A stretch of DNA of 64,000 bases, taken from positions 930,001 through 994,000 of the forward strand of contig SIJG01000053.1 of assembly GCA_023374025.1 (NCBI GenBank). Direction: 5' to 3'. Under the pieces are notes generated by a model. The model saw only the letters and a program-made list of their open reading frames with translations. It did not search any database and was not told the origin of the DNA. Source of the DNA: Heterodera schachtii. Lineage: Eukaryota; Nematoda; Chromadorea; Rhabditida; Heteroderidae. The position numbers and the translations under genes were made by a program. Of this stretch, positions 22,901 to 36,400 are shown one piece after another (the stretch's first letter is position 1; each line of letters opens with the position of its first letter).

Positions 22901-25900
22901 AGAAAAAGCGCAAAAAGTTGGAGAAGGGAATCGGCCAATTGGGCGCCGCCATCGGAGAGCGAATGGGCGCGCTGAAACGGGCGCCGTCCCCGCCGGCGGA
23001 CCCAAAGACTGAAATTGACTTGGAGAAAGCGTCTGCCGATTTGGCGAGGAAAATTGCCGCACAACACGGATTTGAATTGGAAAGCGGCGAGGGGGAGGAA
23101 AAGCAGGTGAAAACGAAAGTGAAAAACGGAGAAAAATTTAATGATTAATTAAGAAATGACTGAAATTCAAATATATTTAATTAAGAAAGAGGCAATGGGA
23201 GAAGAGAAAAGAGAAAGGGACGAAACGGAAGAGAAAGGGGACGAACCGGCGGAAGAAGAGAAAAGGCAAGCGGAAGAACGGACGGAAGAGAAAGCGGAGG
23301 AAACGAAGGGCGGAGCAGCGGAGGAATTCGAGGCGGACTTCAGCAAATTGGACGCGGAGAACCCGGCCAAACGGTGGGCCGCCGCGTTTGAGCAGGCCAC
23401 GCTTATGCCGCCGTCCGACTCGGAAGTGAATTTGGCACATAAAATGAACTCGGACGGACCGGATGACCCATTCGACACGAGTGCCGCGTTGGAAGGGACA
23501 AAGCGCGGCACGGGGGCCGACCCATTCGCACCAATGCCAACGGTGGACGAAAATGATTAAATGCCTTTTTAAATGAGAAATTGGCCTCTTTTAGCTCGAA
23601 TCGTCCCCCTCTTTCGACCCTTTTGAGGTTATTCCCGTGGAGGAACTAATAGCCAAAGCGCGGGAAAAGGCCGAGTTGGAAAGGGCCAAACGCGAGGCCG
23701 AGCACGAGGGCGAATTTGTGGCCGAGAATCGAATAGCGCGGCCCAACGACCGCCTGTCCGCCTCGCACCTTTCGTCCCCAACGCCGGAAGGGGGCAGCCC
23801 CGTGTCATCCGTGGCACGGCCGGTCGGCTTCGACGACGACTTCAAAGGGGCACAGGTGAGCACTCTGCTGATGATTTATAATTGAAACTGTTTTACAGTA
23901 ATTTAATGCACTTTTCCCCTTTTAAAAGATCGCTGATGACGAAAGTCCGTTGTTCGACGCCGACGACTCCCTTCCGCTGCCCGAATTTCCGCTTCCGTTC
24001 ACCGGCGACGGATGGGAATTGTTCTTGCGGTATCCGCCCAAGAAGAAGCTGATGACCGACAGATTTTGGAAGCCAATTTACGTGCGGATGAGTGGCAATA
24101 TGTTGGCGATGTTCACCAACAGAGAAGAGACGAGGCCGGCGCAGGAAATACTCATTCAGGCAAAGGGCAAATTAAAGAAGCAATTAGTGTTAATTGGTTT
24201 ACGACCAATTATGAATTTGTGCTGTGTTTGTTCACGCATCACTTCCGTTGTGCCCAAATTCAGGCCAATTATTCGCTGTCGGACATTGTGCTGCAACCGT
24301 ACGACGTTTTTACCAAAATTCACACCGTAAAATTGCAACACATTCTGTACAAAGAACGCATTGGCATTCGCCCTGGCCAAATTTCGCGCCTCGTCGAAGG
24401 CCATCTGACCAAATATGGCCTTCCTCTTGAGCACGCGGCCCAGTGCACAGTGCTGGCCAAGTTCGGGTCATTGAACGAACGGACCATCGCCAGTTTCACC
24501 GACGCATTGGAAAATGTGCTGTTCCATTGCCCGGCAAAGCGCGAGACGGCGCCGACTTACAAACAGGACGAAGTGCAGGTCAAAAAAAGAGAGCGAAGAA
24601 CCAGGCGAGAGTGCAAGAGCAATAGTCGAGAATAGACACGCTGGTCAAGAGTTTACGACGGGAAAAATTGGCACTTTTAAAAGGGAGGGACAGAGAGTAA
24701 TTAGTCGAGAATGGACTTTTAGTACGAGAATGGCACTTTGAATGTCGTACATTTGCATGCAGATTCATTGCTACGACGAGTACGAGGCCTCGGTGGACAA
24801 AGAGGGCAATGTGAGCAATCAGCGCGCCCGCGTCCGTCTGTTCTGCTTGGCCTTTCTCAGCGGCACTTCCTTCCTGGAGATCGGACTGAACGACCGGCGC
24901 CGCGAGGGAAAAGAGGTGGTGCGACGCAAAGACATTTTGCCAATGTACACGGAGCGATGGATTCGATTTGAAGCGCCCGAACTCCACGAGACGGTGGACA
25001 AAGGCGTGTGGGAGGAGGACCAGGTGAAGCGGAGAGTCGCCATGCGATCGACGTTCCGGGGACTGACGATTCACTCGGCTCCCTTCGCAGGTGCTACGCA
25101 TCAATCCGCCGGACGCGTGCTTCTTCGAAGTGATGCATTTCCGCGTGCGACCGCCTCGCAACCGCGACCGCGCGCTGAACGTGAAATGTTTGATGCGCAT
25201 GGCCGGCTCGCACATTGAGCTGCGCATTGACGCGATGGCAGTGGCGCATCAGCAAAGGGCCCGAGGCACCGCCGCGTCGACGCGTGCCGTCCCTTGCGAG
25301 GATATCGTCGTCCGTTTTCCGCTCCCCGAGGCGTGGATTTATCTCTTCCGCGAGCAACGCCCGTGGGGCGTTGGTTCAGTGCATTCCAAGCAGCGCAAGC
25401 CGGGCAAAGTGAAGAATCTGCGCGACAAATTGATGGGCACCGTCCAACATAACGAGCCGAGCTTGATCGAGGTCAGCAAAAGTTTGGGACGGAAAATTGA
25501 CCAAAGTAAATAAAAAGGGACACTTGATCAAAGTGTAACTAAAACAAAGGAACATTTGATCAAAATGAATAAAAATGGACATTTGATCAAAGTGAAAATA
25601 AAAAGAGACATTTGATCAGCGAGAATTTTCCACTGACGGTTTTGGCATTTTTTAAATATATTTTAGGTTGGCATTGGTGAAGCAAAATATGAGCACCTTT
25701 ACCGCTCGTTGGTTTGGCGTATTCCCCGGCTGCCCGAACGTGAAAGTGCCATTTACAAGTCGTACATGCTAAAGTAACACAGAATATTGACTCCGATTTG
25801 ACTTTTCCACTGTCTCCCTTAAGGTGTCGATTTGAATTGTCTTCCTTTGATCTGATGCCCGATCACTTTGAGCCCTGCGCCGTCGTCGAATTTACAATGC

Positions 25901-26710
25901 CTTTGGCGGTGATCAGCAACACTGTCGTCCGATCAGTGGGCGTGGAGCAGCACGAAGACAGCGAAAGTGTGGAGAAATTTGTGCGATATGTGGCCAAGTG
26001 CAAGTACAGGTAAAGAGAGAAAGAAATTAGAGAGAAAAGTGAGTGAGAAAAGGAGAGAAAATGACAGAGAAATAGAGAGAGGGAACGAGAGAGAGTGGGA
26101 AAAGAGAAAGAAATGGAAGCGCGAAGAGATGTTCTAATAATGAGAGCTATTCGAGAAACATTTCGAGAAGATTTGACCCCAAGATTCGAGACCAATATCG
26201 AGTCGAAACCGAGACTCTCGATTACTCTCTTTACAATTACCTAATTAACCCAAAATGCCAATTGAATTAACCCAAAATATCAATTGTTGAAATAGCTACA
26301 ATAAATAAATATGAAAAAACAGAAGTTTCTTTAATTACAGTTTGGAAATCGATTACCAGCAATGTTCCGACTTGGACAATGAGTTGGCCACCAACGCAGC
26401 AGAAACCGAAGAGCCACCGGAACCCTCGCGGCATTTGGCCGCGTTTGACCCGAAAGATGTGCAGCAAAGACACGAGGGGTAATAAATGTCTCGGCCAATT
26501 GTTTAAGCATTTGTCATCTTTTATTCTTCCATCAGATACCGTATCGAATTGCCCGACGACCGTACGAATTCAACAAAAACGGGCGAAGAAAATGGAGACG
26601 ATAAACGGAAACGAAGGTCGAGCAGTAGCAGCAGCAGCAGCAGTGACGAGGACGGGGGGAGAAAGGCATTTCCGGTGGTCCAAATTGACATGAAAGGGTA
26701 CGGCTATTGA
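16971..26710 (+). CDS. unc-41: Stonin-family endocytic adaptor (UNC-41-like)
   Basis: A long multi-exon gene. The C-terminal half is diagnostic. A stonin homology domain begins GDGWELFLRYPPKKK (exon from 23929) and continues through IHTVKLQHILYKE. A mu-homology domain runs from IHCYDEYEASVD (24764) through VLRINPPDACFFEVMHF (25091), WRIPRLPERES and CRFELSSFDLMP. The stop is at 26708. Stonins link synaptotagmin to AP-2 and clathrin for synaptic-vesicle recovery. The N-terminal half is low-complexity and carries adaptor-binding NPF (GKNPFG near 21160, PNPFVS near 22080) and DPF motifs (near 22230, 23467, 23519, 23618), plus a Tyr/Gln-rich block (21370-21680) and short paralogous exons starting DF-YG. 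I place the first exons at 16971-17107, 17178-17218 and 17964-18512, joined in phase. Exons between 18.5 and 20.7 kb are uncertain. A Ser run and acidic tail precede the stop. Confidence 0.88.
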
Positions 26711-27959
26711 GAAGAGAAGAAGCGACGGAATGAATGAAATGGCAAACAAAAAATGCATTAACCGAACAAATGCAATAAATCATTTTAATTAATTATTTTA
26801 TTTTAAAACATAATAATAATTTAATTAACGGTTTGTTTGATTGTTTTTTTTTCTTGCTCATTTGTCAGTTTTTCCGTAAGGCCAAAGCTGAGAAAGAGCC
26901 GTTCCATCAAAAACCTTTTCAATTTGAATCCATTTGAACGTTAGAAAAACCCCACCAAATTCAAAACATTTCTTCGCCATGTCAGCAAGGAAAAAAATAT
27001 TTGAAGATGTGTAAAAAACAATTATCTGCCAGCCAACTTCGCTGCTGAAATAATTGAAAATCGTACTGGCGCGTTTCTTAAATCCGCCAATGGGTTTGAA
27101 AACAAAAATGGGTAACACAAATAAATTCATAACTTGGCTTAAATTCAATCAAATTAATATTTCATGGTACCATTCAATAGCCTAGGTGTTCTCGATCAGA
27201 ATATAATTTTTTTTTAAATTTTTTACTTATATATAAAAAAAGATATGTCATAAAATTCAAAAAATCTTAAATCAGAATTTTTTGCCTAGAACATTTTTGA
27301 AACTCAATGAAATTTTCTGAAATTTTAGAGGTAAATAGAGAATTCTTAGAGCTATCGAATATATAAAATAATTTTGCGACAATTGCATTTTAAACACTTT
27401 TAAATTTTAAATGTTTGTAATTATATATGCATGACAATTGCAAAAAATATAGCATGTTCAATGCTTTATAACTTTTTTTATACTTAAGAAAAAATTTTTG
27501 AAAAATAATATTCTGAAAGAGAACAATTAAAGCTATTGAATAATATCACTTAATATTAATTTGGTGAAATTTGAGCCAAGCTATGAATTTATAAATATTA
27601 CCCATTTTTTGTTACCAAACCCATTGGCGGAATTTAAGAAACGCACCAGCACCATTGAAAATCATTTCGCCAGCTGTCCAATTTGCTCAACGACCATTTT
27701 GGTCACTTTTCACTTCTATTGGTCCCATTTAATTAATAATTAAATACCAATTAAAAGAAAATTTTAAATATACCAATGGATTGTAAACAAAATATTCATA
27801 GAAATATTGCCATGGAAACGCGACATTTTAACGATTTGAAAAAAAGAAAAGTAAAGGGCAAAAGACATAATTCATTCACAAAATGACCAAAAAAGACACC
27901 GAATTTGCAGGACAAAAAAGTAATTGCAATGTTTGAATTATTTTTCTAAAACTGATCGA
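26711..27959. repeat. Intergenic with a ~140 bp inverted repeat
   Basis: Sequence at about 27050-27190 recurs inverted at about 27525-27665 with roughly 80% identity by eye (core AAACCCATTGGCGGA). The arms surround about 340 bp of AT-rich DNA. The minus strand at 26858-27148 holds a 96-codon frame (GGFKKRASTIFNYF), and the plus strand of the other arm translates to a related string (AEFKKRTSTIENHF). The arms may be diverged copies of one coding fragment. No family recognised. Confidence 0.6.
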
Positions 27960-29912
27960 ATGAACGACGAAACGGACGAAGCGAAAGTGCCAACGGCGAC
28001 AAAAAAGGAAAACGAAAGTGAAGAAGGGCCGGGCCGACTGTACGAAGCATTTGCGCAAGCGGAATTGGTGGCGGAACGGCTTAAATTGTTGGACTACGAG
28101 CGCGAATTTGTGCCCCTCGGCGACAGCCTTAAGCCAATTCCGAGGCAAATGCCGATGAATGAATGCCAACGAATTATTTTTTGATTTTAATTATTTTTTA
28201 AAATTAATTTAATTGCGTCAGACATTACTTCGCCCTCTCCACAAACATTGGCGAACAGTTCCATTTGTTCACCAGCCTTTGCTCGTGGCTCATCAGAAAG
28301 TCGGGCGTCGACCCATCGATGGAAATGCCACACGAATTTGACGACCCAAACGCAACGGTCGCACGAATTTTGGACTCATTGAAAGCGAAGGTGGCAGGGG
28401 GAAGAAAACTGTCGAGACTCTTGACCAAATTTCTCGCAACAAATCCATTTAGGATTTGAATAATTAATACGTCCCTTCTAAGGACATCGAGATTCCTTTT
28501 TCGGCCGGAAAACTCAAAACGGGTTCCGGCACTCAGTGTTTGTTTGTTCTGTTCCATTTGACCGGGTTGGCCATGGAGGGCGTCGGGTTCAACTTCGAGC
28601 CGTAAGGGTCGTTAAAATGCCAAAACATTTTAAAAACAATGGCACAAACAGAATCAAAGCGGGAGAAGACGATCTGGCGGAACAAAATGAAGGTCAAGAC
28701 CAAGCGGACGAGGCGGAATTGACAGCCGAACAAGTGGGAAAAATAGTAGCAAAAAAACATAAAAACATAAAGCATTTTAAAATTAATTAGCCAGTTATTT
28801 CACAAATATTTTCTATAATTTTCAAATTAAATTTTAGTTTTTGGACGAAGTGGAAATGGCTGAGGACATTGACGAGCCGACCGAAGAAATTGATGAAAAT
28901 CAAATGCCATTTGGAGTCTCTGCCGACGGCACTTCTTCTGGAGAGGCGCAGATTGGGGTGGGTAATTTGACAGATAATTTTTAATATTGCCCATCTGTTT
29001 AGACTGTTCCTCTAATGGATGTGTTGCGCACTTCCGTCGCCGACTCGGCCAAAATGGAGGACGAATTGAAGCGGGTGACGCCGCAGCTCAAAGTGACGGT
29101 GCGCGCCAATCTGAGGGATTGGCGCATGCACACGGAGCAAATGCAGCGGATGGAGCGCGAACTGCGCGAGCAGTACTCGGAGCTGAAGCCGTTCATGGCA
29201 CGGACGGGCGAAGAGATTGGACAGGCGATGGAACGCATTCGGACGCGCGAAAGCCATTTGAATGTCGCTGCTTTTGGCATTATATTTATTCATTTGGAGG
29301 GAGGGGGGAGGGGTAATTAATGGCTAAAGGGTTGGTTTAAACAAATTATTTTATAATGATCCGATCTAAAGCCCCCTTTGTGTTGTTTTTTTTTTCATTT
29401 TCTATAAATGTCCAAATTTGACAGGAACAGTTCGGCAATTTGCTTCTGTTGTACCGCAATCGGCAAAACGAATTGGCCACCATCACTGAGCAGTACAGGC
29501 ACGCCTTTTTCGCTGTTTATTTGTTTAATTTGCCTTTCAAAAAAAAACAATTGAAAATTATTCCCAGAGAGAGCAGTGGGACCATTAACAGTCAGACGGA
29601 AACACTGAACGCACTGAACGAGGAAATTGAGCAACTGAAGCAGCAAATCGAAGAGCAGGGAATTGCAAAACACCAGCGGAGGTGCCAAAGGGAGGGCAAT
29701 GAAGAAAAAAACAAAAGGAAAACGAAATGCCAATTTGTTTAATTTCAGCGCCAATTCTGAAGATCAAACAGGCGTTGGCCAAAATGGACCGGGACATTGT
29801 GGTGATGCGAGTGCAAATCGCAACGGTGGAGCAAACGCTGTGGAAGAGTCAGCTGAACGATCGGATGAACAACACTTGGGAATATGCGAATTACTCGTCG
29901 GAAGTCTATTGA
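27960..29912 (+). CDS. che-13: Intraflagellar transport protein 57 (CHE-13)
   Basis: Nine exons in phase (27960-28144, 28222-28390, 28483-28601, 28652-28733, 28838-28957, 29003-29263, 29425-29498, 29568-29695, 29749-29912) give 433 residues, close to the family's usual length of about 430. The N-terminal calponin-homology-like half shows EKLKLLDYE-type and RHYFAL..GEQFHLF motifs. An acidic linker follows. The C-terminal coiled coil carries PQLKVTVR, DWRMHTEQM, the LNALNEEIEQLK heptads and ILKIKQALAKM, all at conserved positions. IFT57 is a peripheral subunit of IFT-B and is needed to build sensory cilia. Intron 1 must start with GC (CCGAG|GCAAAT) to give the conserved PRHYF. Introns 7 and 8 also fit best with GC donors, although intron 7 has a possible GT alternative 5 bases upstream. 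Confidence 0.93.
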
Positions 29913-30125
29913 ATTTGCAATTAATTATTATATTATTTCCAATTAACCCTTTTATTTTTATTGATTCGTGGTTTTATTTAATATAAATAAATAAATATAA
30001 AATAATATATAAATTCAAAAGAATATTTTTTGAAATTGTTGGCCAAACACTCGTCAAATTTGCTTTGGGTTTTGCTTTTCCATTTCGGTATTTCCTTTTG
30101 TCGCCGTTTTCCAATTGCGCTTTTG

Positions 30126-32209
30126 TCAGACGGTAATCGCTGTGTGACCGCCAGCGGCCGAATGCCAATGCAAATGCCGTCGCCGCTTTTTGCCGTCGTC
30201 CGTTCCGCGGAAGGCATTCCCTTCGGCGGTGTTTCGTCGCTGTTTCTGCCCACGCGTTGACCAACTCTTGCGCAGTTCGTCAAAATAAACCTAAACTCAT
30301 TGTCAGTATGTTGTTTGGTTTCTGTTGAAATTCCATTGTTTTCATCTTCAGTTTTGGGTGGTCAAATTATTTAATCGCTTTTTGCTTAAGCATTTAAATT
30401 GTTTGACTAAATGTTCTTCAATTAAATGCCCACTCATTAAATTAATAATTATTAATTACTTTTATTAATTGCTTTAATTGTTTTATTTATTGCTCACATT
30501 TTGCTCCTCCGCTCTGTTGAAAATCAGCTTTCTCCCACTTAGCAATGCCTTCGGTGCCTTTTTCCGCTGTTTTGCGCGTTTTGCGTCCGAAATGAAAGTC
30601 GGACTTTCGCAATGGGACACCGGCGACCGCGGGGATGTCGCAGTGCGACTGCCGTGGCCATTTTTTGGCCGGACGAAGCGTAAAAAACGCCGAAAGTGCG
30701 CACTCGCAGCGCGACGCATTGAGTCGTGGAAACTGGAATAATTAAATAAATTACATCAATTTGTAAACTAATTATTAATTAATGTCACCAAATGGCCGCC
30801 ATCGGAATTAGGTTAAGGCCAACGGCGAGCACAAAGTCAAATGCCTGTGAATATTCGACGTTGAAATGGTCTTTGTTGTAGGCAATTCGCAGCATAACAA
30901 AATCGAACAGCAAATTGCTGAAGCGAAAAAATGGATTGGGTAATTAAAAAGGCTAATTACCAAACGAAAACGATGGTGCCAATGGCCAACAGTTGGCGAC
31001 TCGAACGGACATTTTCGGCGAATTGGTAGCGCTGGACGAGCGAATGTTTGTTGGGCAGCCGCGTAAAAGCGTAGCAACGTTGGTTGTACAACAGCAAAGT
31101 GACGAAAACCTTTGGCAAATTGGAAAACGGAAAAATGAAAGAATTATAATTAGAAAAAGATACCGTAAAACAAACGACCCAAATGAACAGGCGTACTGTA
31201 ACATCGATGATATGATACAAGCCGTAGAAGTCGCCTCGGAAAGTGATCACGCCGTTGTTGATCAGCGAGTTGTTCAGCTCACTGCCAATGTACAGCCCGA
31301 TCAGTGTGGACATCACCAGCTGATCAGTGATAATTTTTCATAACGCCATCCATTATCACATTATGCCAATACCGTAACAAAAACTGCGCAAATGCCAATG
31401 ACCGGAGATTCCCGCTGCTCATAATGCTTGGACAGTACCGTGGCCAAAACTGTAACAGAAAAGTTAATGCGCGGAGAGTGGTTCGGTACCGTATTTTACC
31501 CCTTTCGACAGTCATTGGTACGATAATGGTGCGAAAATACTGTAGAAAAAGAGAATCAAATTTAAATTATTTTCTTCAACCATAACGGCGATTTCGTGGC
31601 CAAAGACGAGCCAACGGAAGTGATCAATGTAAAAAATGCCCGTGAAAACGTAGCAAATTTGGGTGGGAATGCGAGTGATGGCAATCTGAAAATTGTGCAA
31701 CAAAATGCTAAAATGGGCACAATGGAGGGGAAGAAATTGGCAAAAAAAAAAGTTACCGTTATTTGGCAAACGGACAAAGAGCCGAGGAGAACGCGCAAAT
31801 TATTGTGCAAGTCGTGGCGGATGTACAGCAAATGCAGGAAGTACAGGTTGGGCACTGGCGCGAGAATGTCAAGCGCAAGTTCGAGCAGAGCAATGACCAA
31901 ATTGAGGGGGGCCGGGCCCGAAGGACGGCTCGAGAACAAAGGCCGAGAGTGGGGAGAGGGCGGGGAAAGTGGCACGGGCACTGATGAGTGATCGGGGACA
32001 AATTGTAAGGGCCAAAGAGTGCCATTGGCAGCTGCGGAGGAGGGGTCGGAAAGTACGAAAGGTGGCACGAGGACTGAGTGATTGGTGACCAATTGGGAGG
32101 CCCAAAAGGTGCCATTGGCCATGGAAAGGACGGAATGATGCATTAGCAGCACAGAAAATGGACAATCATTTAAGGGAAGGGAAGGGACACAGCTGAAAGA
32201 ATGGCACAA
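30126..32209 (-). CDS. Seven-TM nematode chemoreceptor, Sra/Sre-like
   Basis: Read on the minus strand, exons show an unusually long extracellular N-terminus and then TM1 (PLNLVIALLELALDIL). TM2 begins after LHNNLRVLLGSLSVCQ. Next are HFRWLVFGHEIAVMVEE, the family-style block ATVLSKHYE after TM3, a TM5 loop (LIGLYIGSELNNSL), the pre-TM6 motif RYQFAENVRSSRQL, and TM7 (AFDFVLAVGLNLIPMAA). A basic tail starts FHDSMRR and probably ends after YFDELRKSW. The ERxxAT-xxxYE and RYQ-x-EN motifs are typical of the Sra superfamily of nematode serpentine receptors, expected in ciliated sensory neurons. The N-terminus contains two copies of an ANGT(F/L)W unit, each with a glycosylation sequon. The start codon is uncertain (32209 or 32143). 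The tail exon beyond 30480 is my least certain part. Confidence 0.7.
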
Positions 32210-33497
32210 TTAACAGAGCGATGATTAATTAATTACCATTTCTTCCCTTTATATTAAATTTGAAATGAAAAAATGCGGTTTTTGGCATGACAGCGCAAAA
32301 TGAATGAATGGAAAAGCAATTGGAAGGGAAATGCCAAAAATGGAACGAATGAATGGTAAATGGAACTCCGTTTCATTTTCTTTTTTCTTGGGGAGCGCAA
32401 CAACTAAAGATTATATTTTATTATGAGAGGAGAAAAGGCGGCGAAAGTGCCGACGGACACCGAACGGAAGACGAATTCTCGAACAGAAAGTGGCACTTTC
32501 GAGAGCAGAGTTCGCCCTAATAAAAGGAGGAGAAGCATTTGATGATTAAAAAGCATAGAATGGGACGAAAGCGAAACAATGGGGGGGGGGGGAGAGAGAA
32601 AGGGGAGGGATTGAAAATTGTGGGAACTTTTGCATTTTGGGCGAATGTTTTGCAGCGAAAGGGCGCGTGACCTTCGCCCGGCACAAATTCCCCTGAGAAA
32701 AGGCGAAAAAGCAAAACAAAAACTTTAAAAAAAAGGAAAAAACGCAAAATAAAAAGGCGAAAAGATTAAGAAAAGAATGTCGCTGTTTCACTGTAAAAAT
32801 AAATTGACCTTTTGGAAATTTTGTGATTAAATTTGACCTAAAAATTAAAATTCACTGACGAATTTGGCAATTGTTCAAAGACATTTAAAAGTCAAAAAAG
32901 TAAATTGGAAATAATTAAAGTAAAATTAGTTTTTAATTTGAGTGTTTATATTTAAGTTAAGCGTGAGGAACTTTGAACGAATTACGCCAAATTGGCAAAA
33001 AAAGGGGACGAAAAGCCGAGAAGGGGGAAAAGCAGCCGAGGGGAAAGGGCACGGAGAGAAGAAGCCATCCATTAGCAATGTGCCCACGTGCCGACCCTTA
33101 CCCATTCATATGCCCTGCTCGTTGTTTGTCAATGCTTTTCCTCAATTTACGACAAATTGGATTAAGCAACGCAACGGCGAAATACGGGAAAATATTTGGG
33201 GGGGGGGGGTATTTGGGGACATTCTTTCATTAAATGGGAAAAAAGGAAAAATTGTAAATTTGACTAAATAATAATAATCGTAATAACAAGCACCAATTTT
33301 ATAAATGAAAAATTTTCTTTTGAATGTATTAAATGACACAAAATTAAAAAAATGAAAATAAAAAAATACCCGAATAATAAATGGGAATATGGCCAAGTGC
33401 CATTGCGTAAACCAAGCAATAAAACTCGGCACTCCGCCGCAGTCCGATCACAGATTGTCAGTTGTCCTCCTCTGCTTTCCTCCTCTCCGATCACTGA
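32210..33497. other. Intergenic between chemoreceptor and acetylcholinesterase
   Basis: AT-rich with G-runs at 32580 and 33197 and purine-rich blocks. The chemoreceptor promoter (reading left) and the ace-1 3' flank lie here. The open frames look random. Confidence 0.4.
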
Positions 33498-36400
33498 TCA
33501 GTTTCCTCCTCCTCCTCCAACGCATGTCCCCTGCTGGTCGATGCTTTCGGCGATGTCTCTGTCGCGGTACGATTGGAAACGCGACCATCGGTTCATGGCC
33601 GCTTCCCAGTCCGCCATGTACTCCTGCTCCCAACGCTCCATGTGCTGCTTCCATCGGATGAACGACTCGCCAAGATCGGCTGACAAATGAGAACAAATTA
33701 AGTGCCAAATTGTTAAATTAATCCATGGGATAATGTAACAGTTGAAATACCGGAGAGGAGCAACAGTTTCGGCATCAACTGCTTCCAAAATTTGCACTGT
33801 TTCCTCCGTGGGCCCGTGCCAATCCGTCGTGCCCCTCGCAGTGAGTAGTCCGACTCGACTGTTAGGTTCATATATTCCATGCTTTTCGTGTTGTAAGTGG
33901 GCCAAGTGTCAGCTGAATTATTTTACCAGATTTAAGGGCTTTTTAACCACAGTCATTCTTCCTAATTAGCCCTAATTGCCAAATGCCCACCAGTGTATGA
34001 GCCGTCCGCGTTGCGATTCGGGTCGCCAGTTCGGGCAAAGTTGGCCCAATATCTTTAAGAAGGGATTTAGTCCAAAAGCGGAGATATTTATTGGATAACA
34101 CTTTTAGGGCCCGACCTCCAAAAGAGGAAACAATTCCAATTAGGGGTAGAAAATCAAATGTTCGAGAAAAATGTATTTAAATGTAATTTTGTTAAACAAT
34201 TTATTTGAATTTCTGACCGCATAAATCGCGAGCTGAGCTCCCTCTCCTCCCGCGTGTAATTGAACTGCTTGCGATTGTACGGCTCGCCAAAAATGAAGTT
34301 GATCTCGTACCCATGTAAAACACCTGTGGACGAATTCGCAATATTTCAAATTCAAATTTGAATTTCGAAGTTCGCTTGCCCATCCATTCGGGCCACGTCT
34401 GTTGAGAAGCGCGGTGGGAAAACACATAATAAAAAGTGGGCGCGCCATGCTCAGCGTGGGCAAGCGCAAATTCGTTGACATTGCAAGTGAACAGCAAATC
34501 GCCGAGCATTTTGTCCAAACTGAAAAAGAAAATGGTCATTTTGAAGGAACATTCCCCCTAATGCCCTTAATTGGTCTGATTAATTAAAGATTTCGCCATC
34601 GTCAAAGGCTCTTAATTACCCCTTTATCTCCCTTTCCCACCTGTCCACCCATTGCCACCATTCGACTGGCAATTCCCCGTCCGGCTCGTATTGCTGGACA
34701 ATGGCCTGAAGACTCAGCGACGATTTGAGAATTTGGCGGGGCAAAAGGTTGGAAATGCTCTTCAGCCACAGCTCACGTGTTGTGATGAATTCCCTGGAGA
34801 ATTAACAAATTTAATAGTTTTTTTTGTTAATTGTCTCCCAACTTTTTGCTGAAAAATTCCGACGGGGGGAAAATGTCGGCCAATTGGTAAACGATGAAAT
34901 AAATGGCCTCGTCTTTGTTGCTGCCGACGAGAAGTTGAGTGCGCTGAACAGAACGAATATTCGAAAAGCATTTAATTGCAGAAAATAATAATACATCCAT
35001 TAATTATTATAAATAAAAATGGTCCATCCTTTAAATTTTACCTTAAAATTGCCCTGTTTGAGTGAACTGCTCACACTTTGCTCGAGTAAATCGCCGTCGA
35101 TGACCGGCACCTAAATGGGCGAAAAGGGGCAGGAAAAACACCAAACAATTTAGGCAATAATTAAAAATATTATTTGTACCCATGGAAAGTCGGCAAATTC
35201 CATAACGGGGCTCCATTCCGCGTCACGAAGCCTTTCTGAGGATGCCTTCAGCAAACACTCCAAAACGGCGTCCAAATTCCACGCCTCAGGCGCCAATTGG
35301 GACATTTTCTCTTTGGCACCGCCGCATTTCATATAATCTGTGCCATTTTGGTGATTAAAATATTTAATAGCAAATTATCATTAATTAGAATTACCGTATA
35401 AAATGACCGCCCGATGCAATGCCACCTTAAGAAACAATTGCATTTTAAATAAATAAAATAAACAAATTGGCCCAGATTCATAAAGCACTTTGCTGATCAG
35501 CAGTAGTGATCACTCGCTTTGGGCTTCCGATTGACTTCCCCCCCCCACCTGTTTGTTTTCCACTGCCCATGGTGCCGTGGCACTTCCGCTTTGGATAATG
35601 GCACGCGCGAAAAAGGGCTGCGAACGGGGCGAAAGCCTTTAAAAGTGAATTAATGGAGACTTTACTAAAACGGAACAACGGAACAGACATGTGCATGTTA
35701 ATGGAAGCGGCGCCGGCACTTTCGCCGAAGAGAGTGACAAGTGCCGGGTCACCGCCGAAAGCTGAACAAAGGCATAAATTGTCTCAATTATGGAAATCAA
35801 AGGCAAACATTCGATGTTTTGGTGCACCCATTTGAGCGCAAGCAATTGGTCCCATAAGCCCATATTTCCCGGCGCCTCCTGCCAAAATGAGCTTTAATTC
35901 TCGAATGTTGAACATAAAAAATCTCGAACGACCTCTCTGGCGAGATACAAAAAGCCGAACACCGTAACCCGGTAATTTACCGTAACCACAATGACATCCT
36001 CTTCACTGACAAAAGTGGATTTAAGTACGTACGGCCAAAAACACCAGCGGATTTGTTATGTACCTCGACAAAATTTTGCCATCGTAAACATCCAAAGAGG
36101 CGGTGCCGGACCAAAAGCCTAACAAATTTAATATTGCATTTAAATAATTATGATTTTTTGTTTGAAAGTTTTACCGCCTCCGTAAATCCAAAAAAGGACG
36201 GGAAGGCGCCGCTCGGAATTCATTTCGCCGGGCACGTAAATGTTGAGGTAAAGGCAATCCTCTGCAAAAATGGAAAATAATTATTAAATATAAATTCTTT
36301 ACTAATTAATTACCTGAATATGGGACATTCGAATTCCTAAAATAAACAAAGAAAAATATTTCGTTTTTTTGAATTAATTGCCAAACTATCCAAAAATAAA

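Noticed and set aside
31562..31991. Plus-strand 131-codon frame beginning MAKDEPTEVINVKN
   Set aside because: It is antisense to the chemoreceptor exons, which show TM segments and family motifs on the minus strand.
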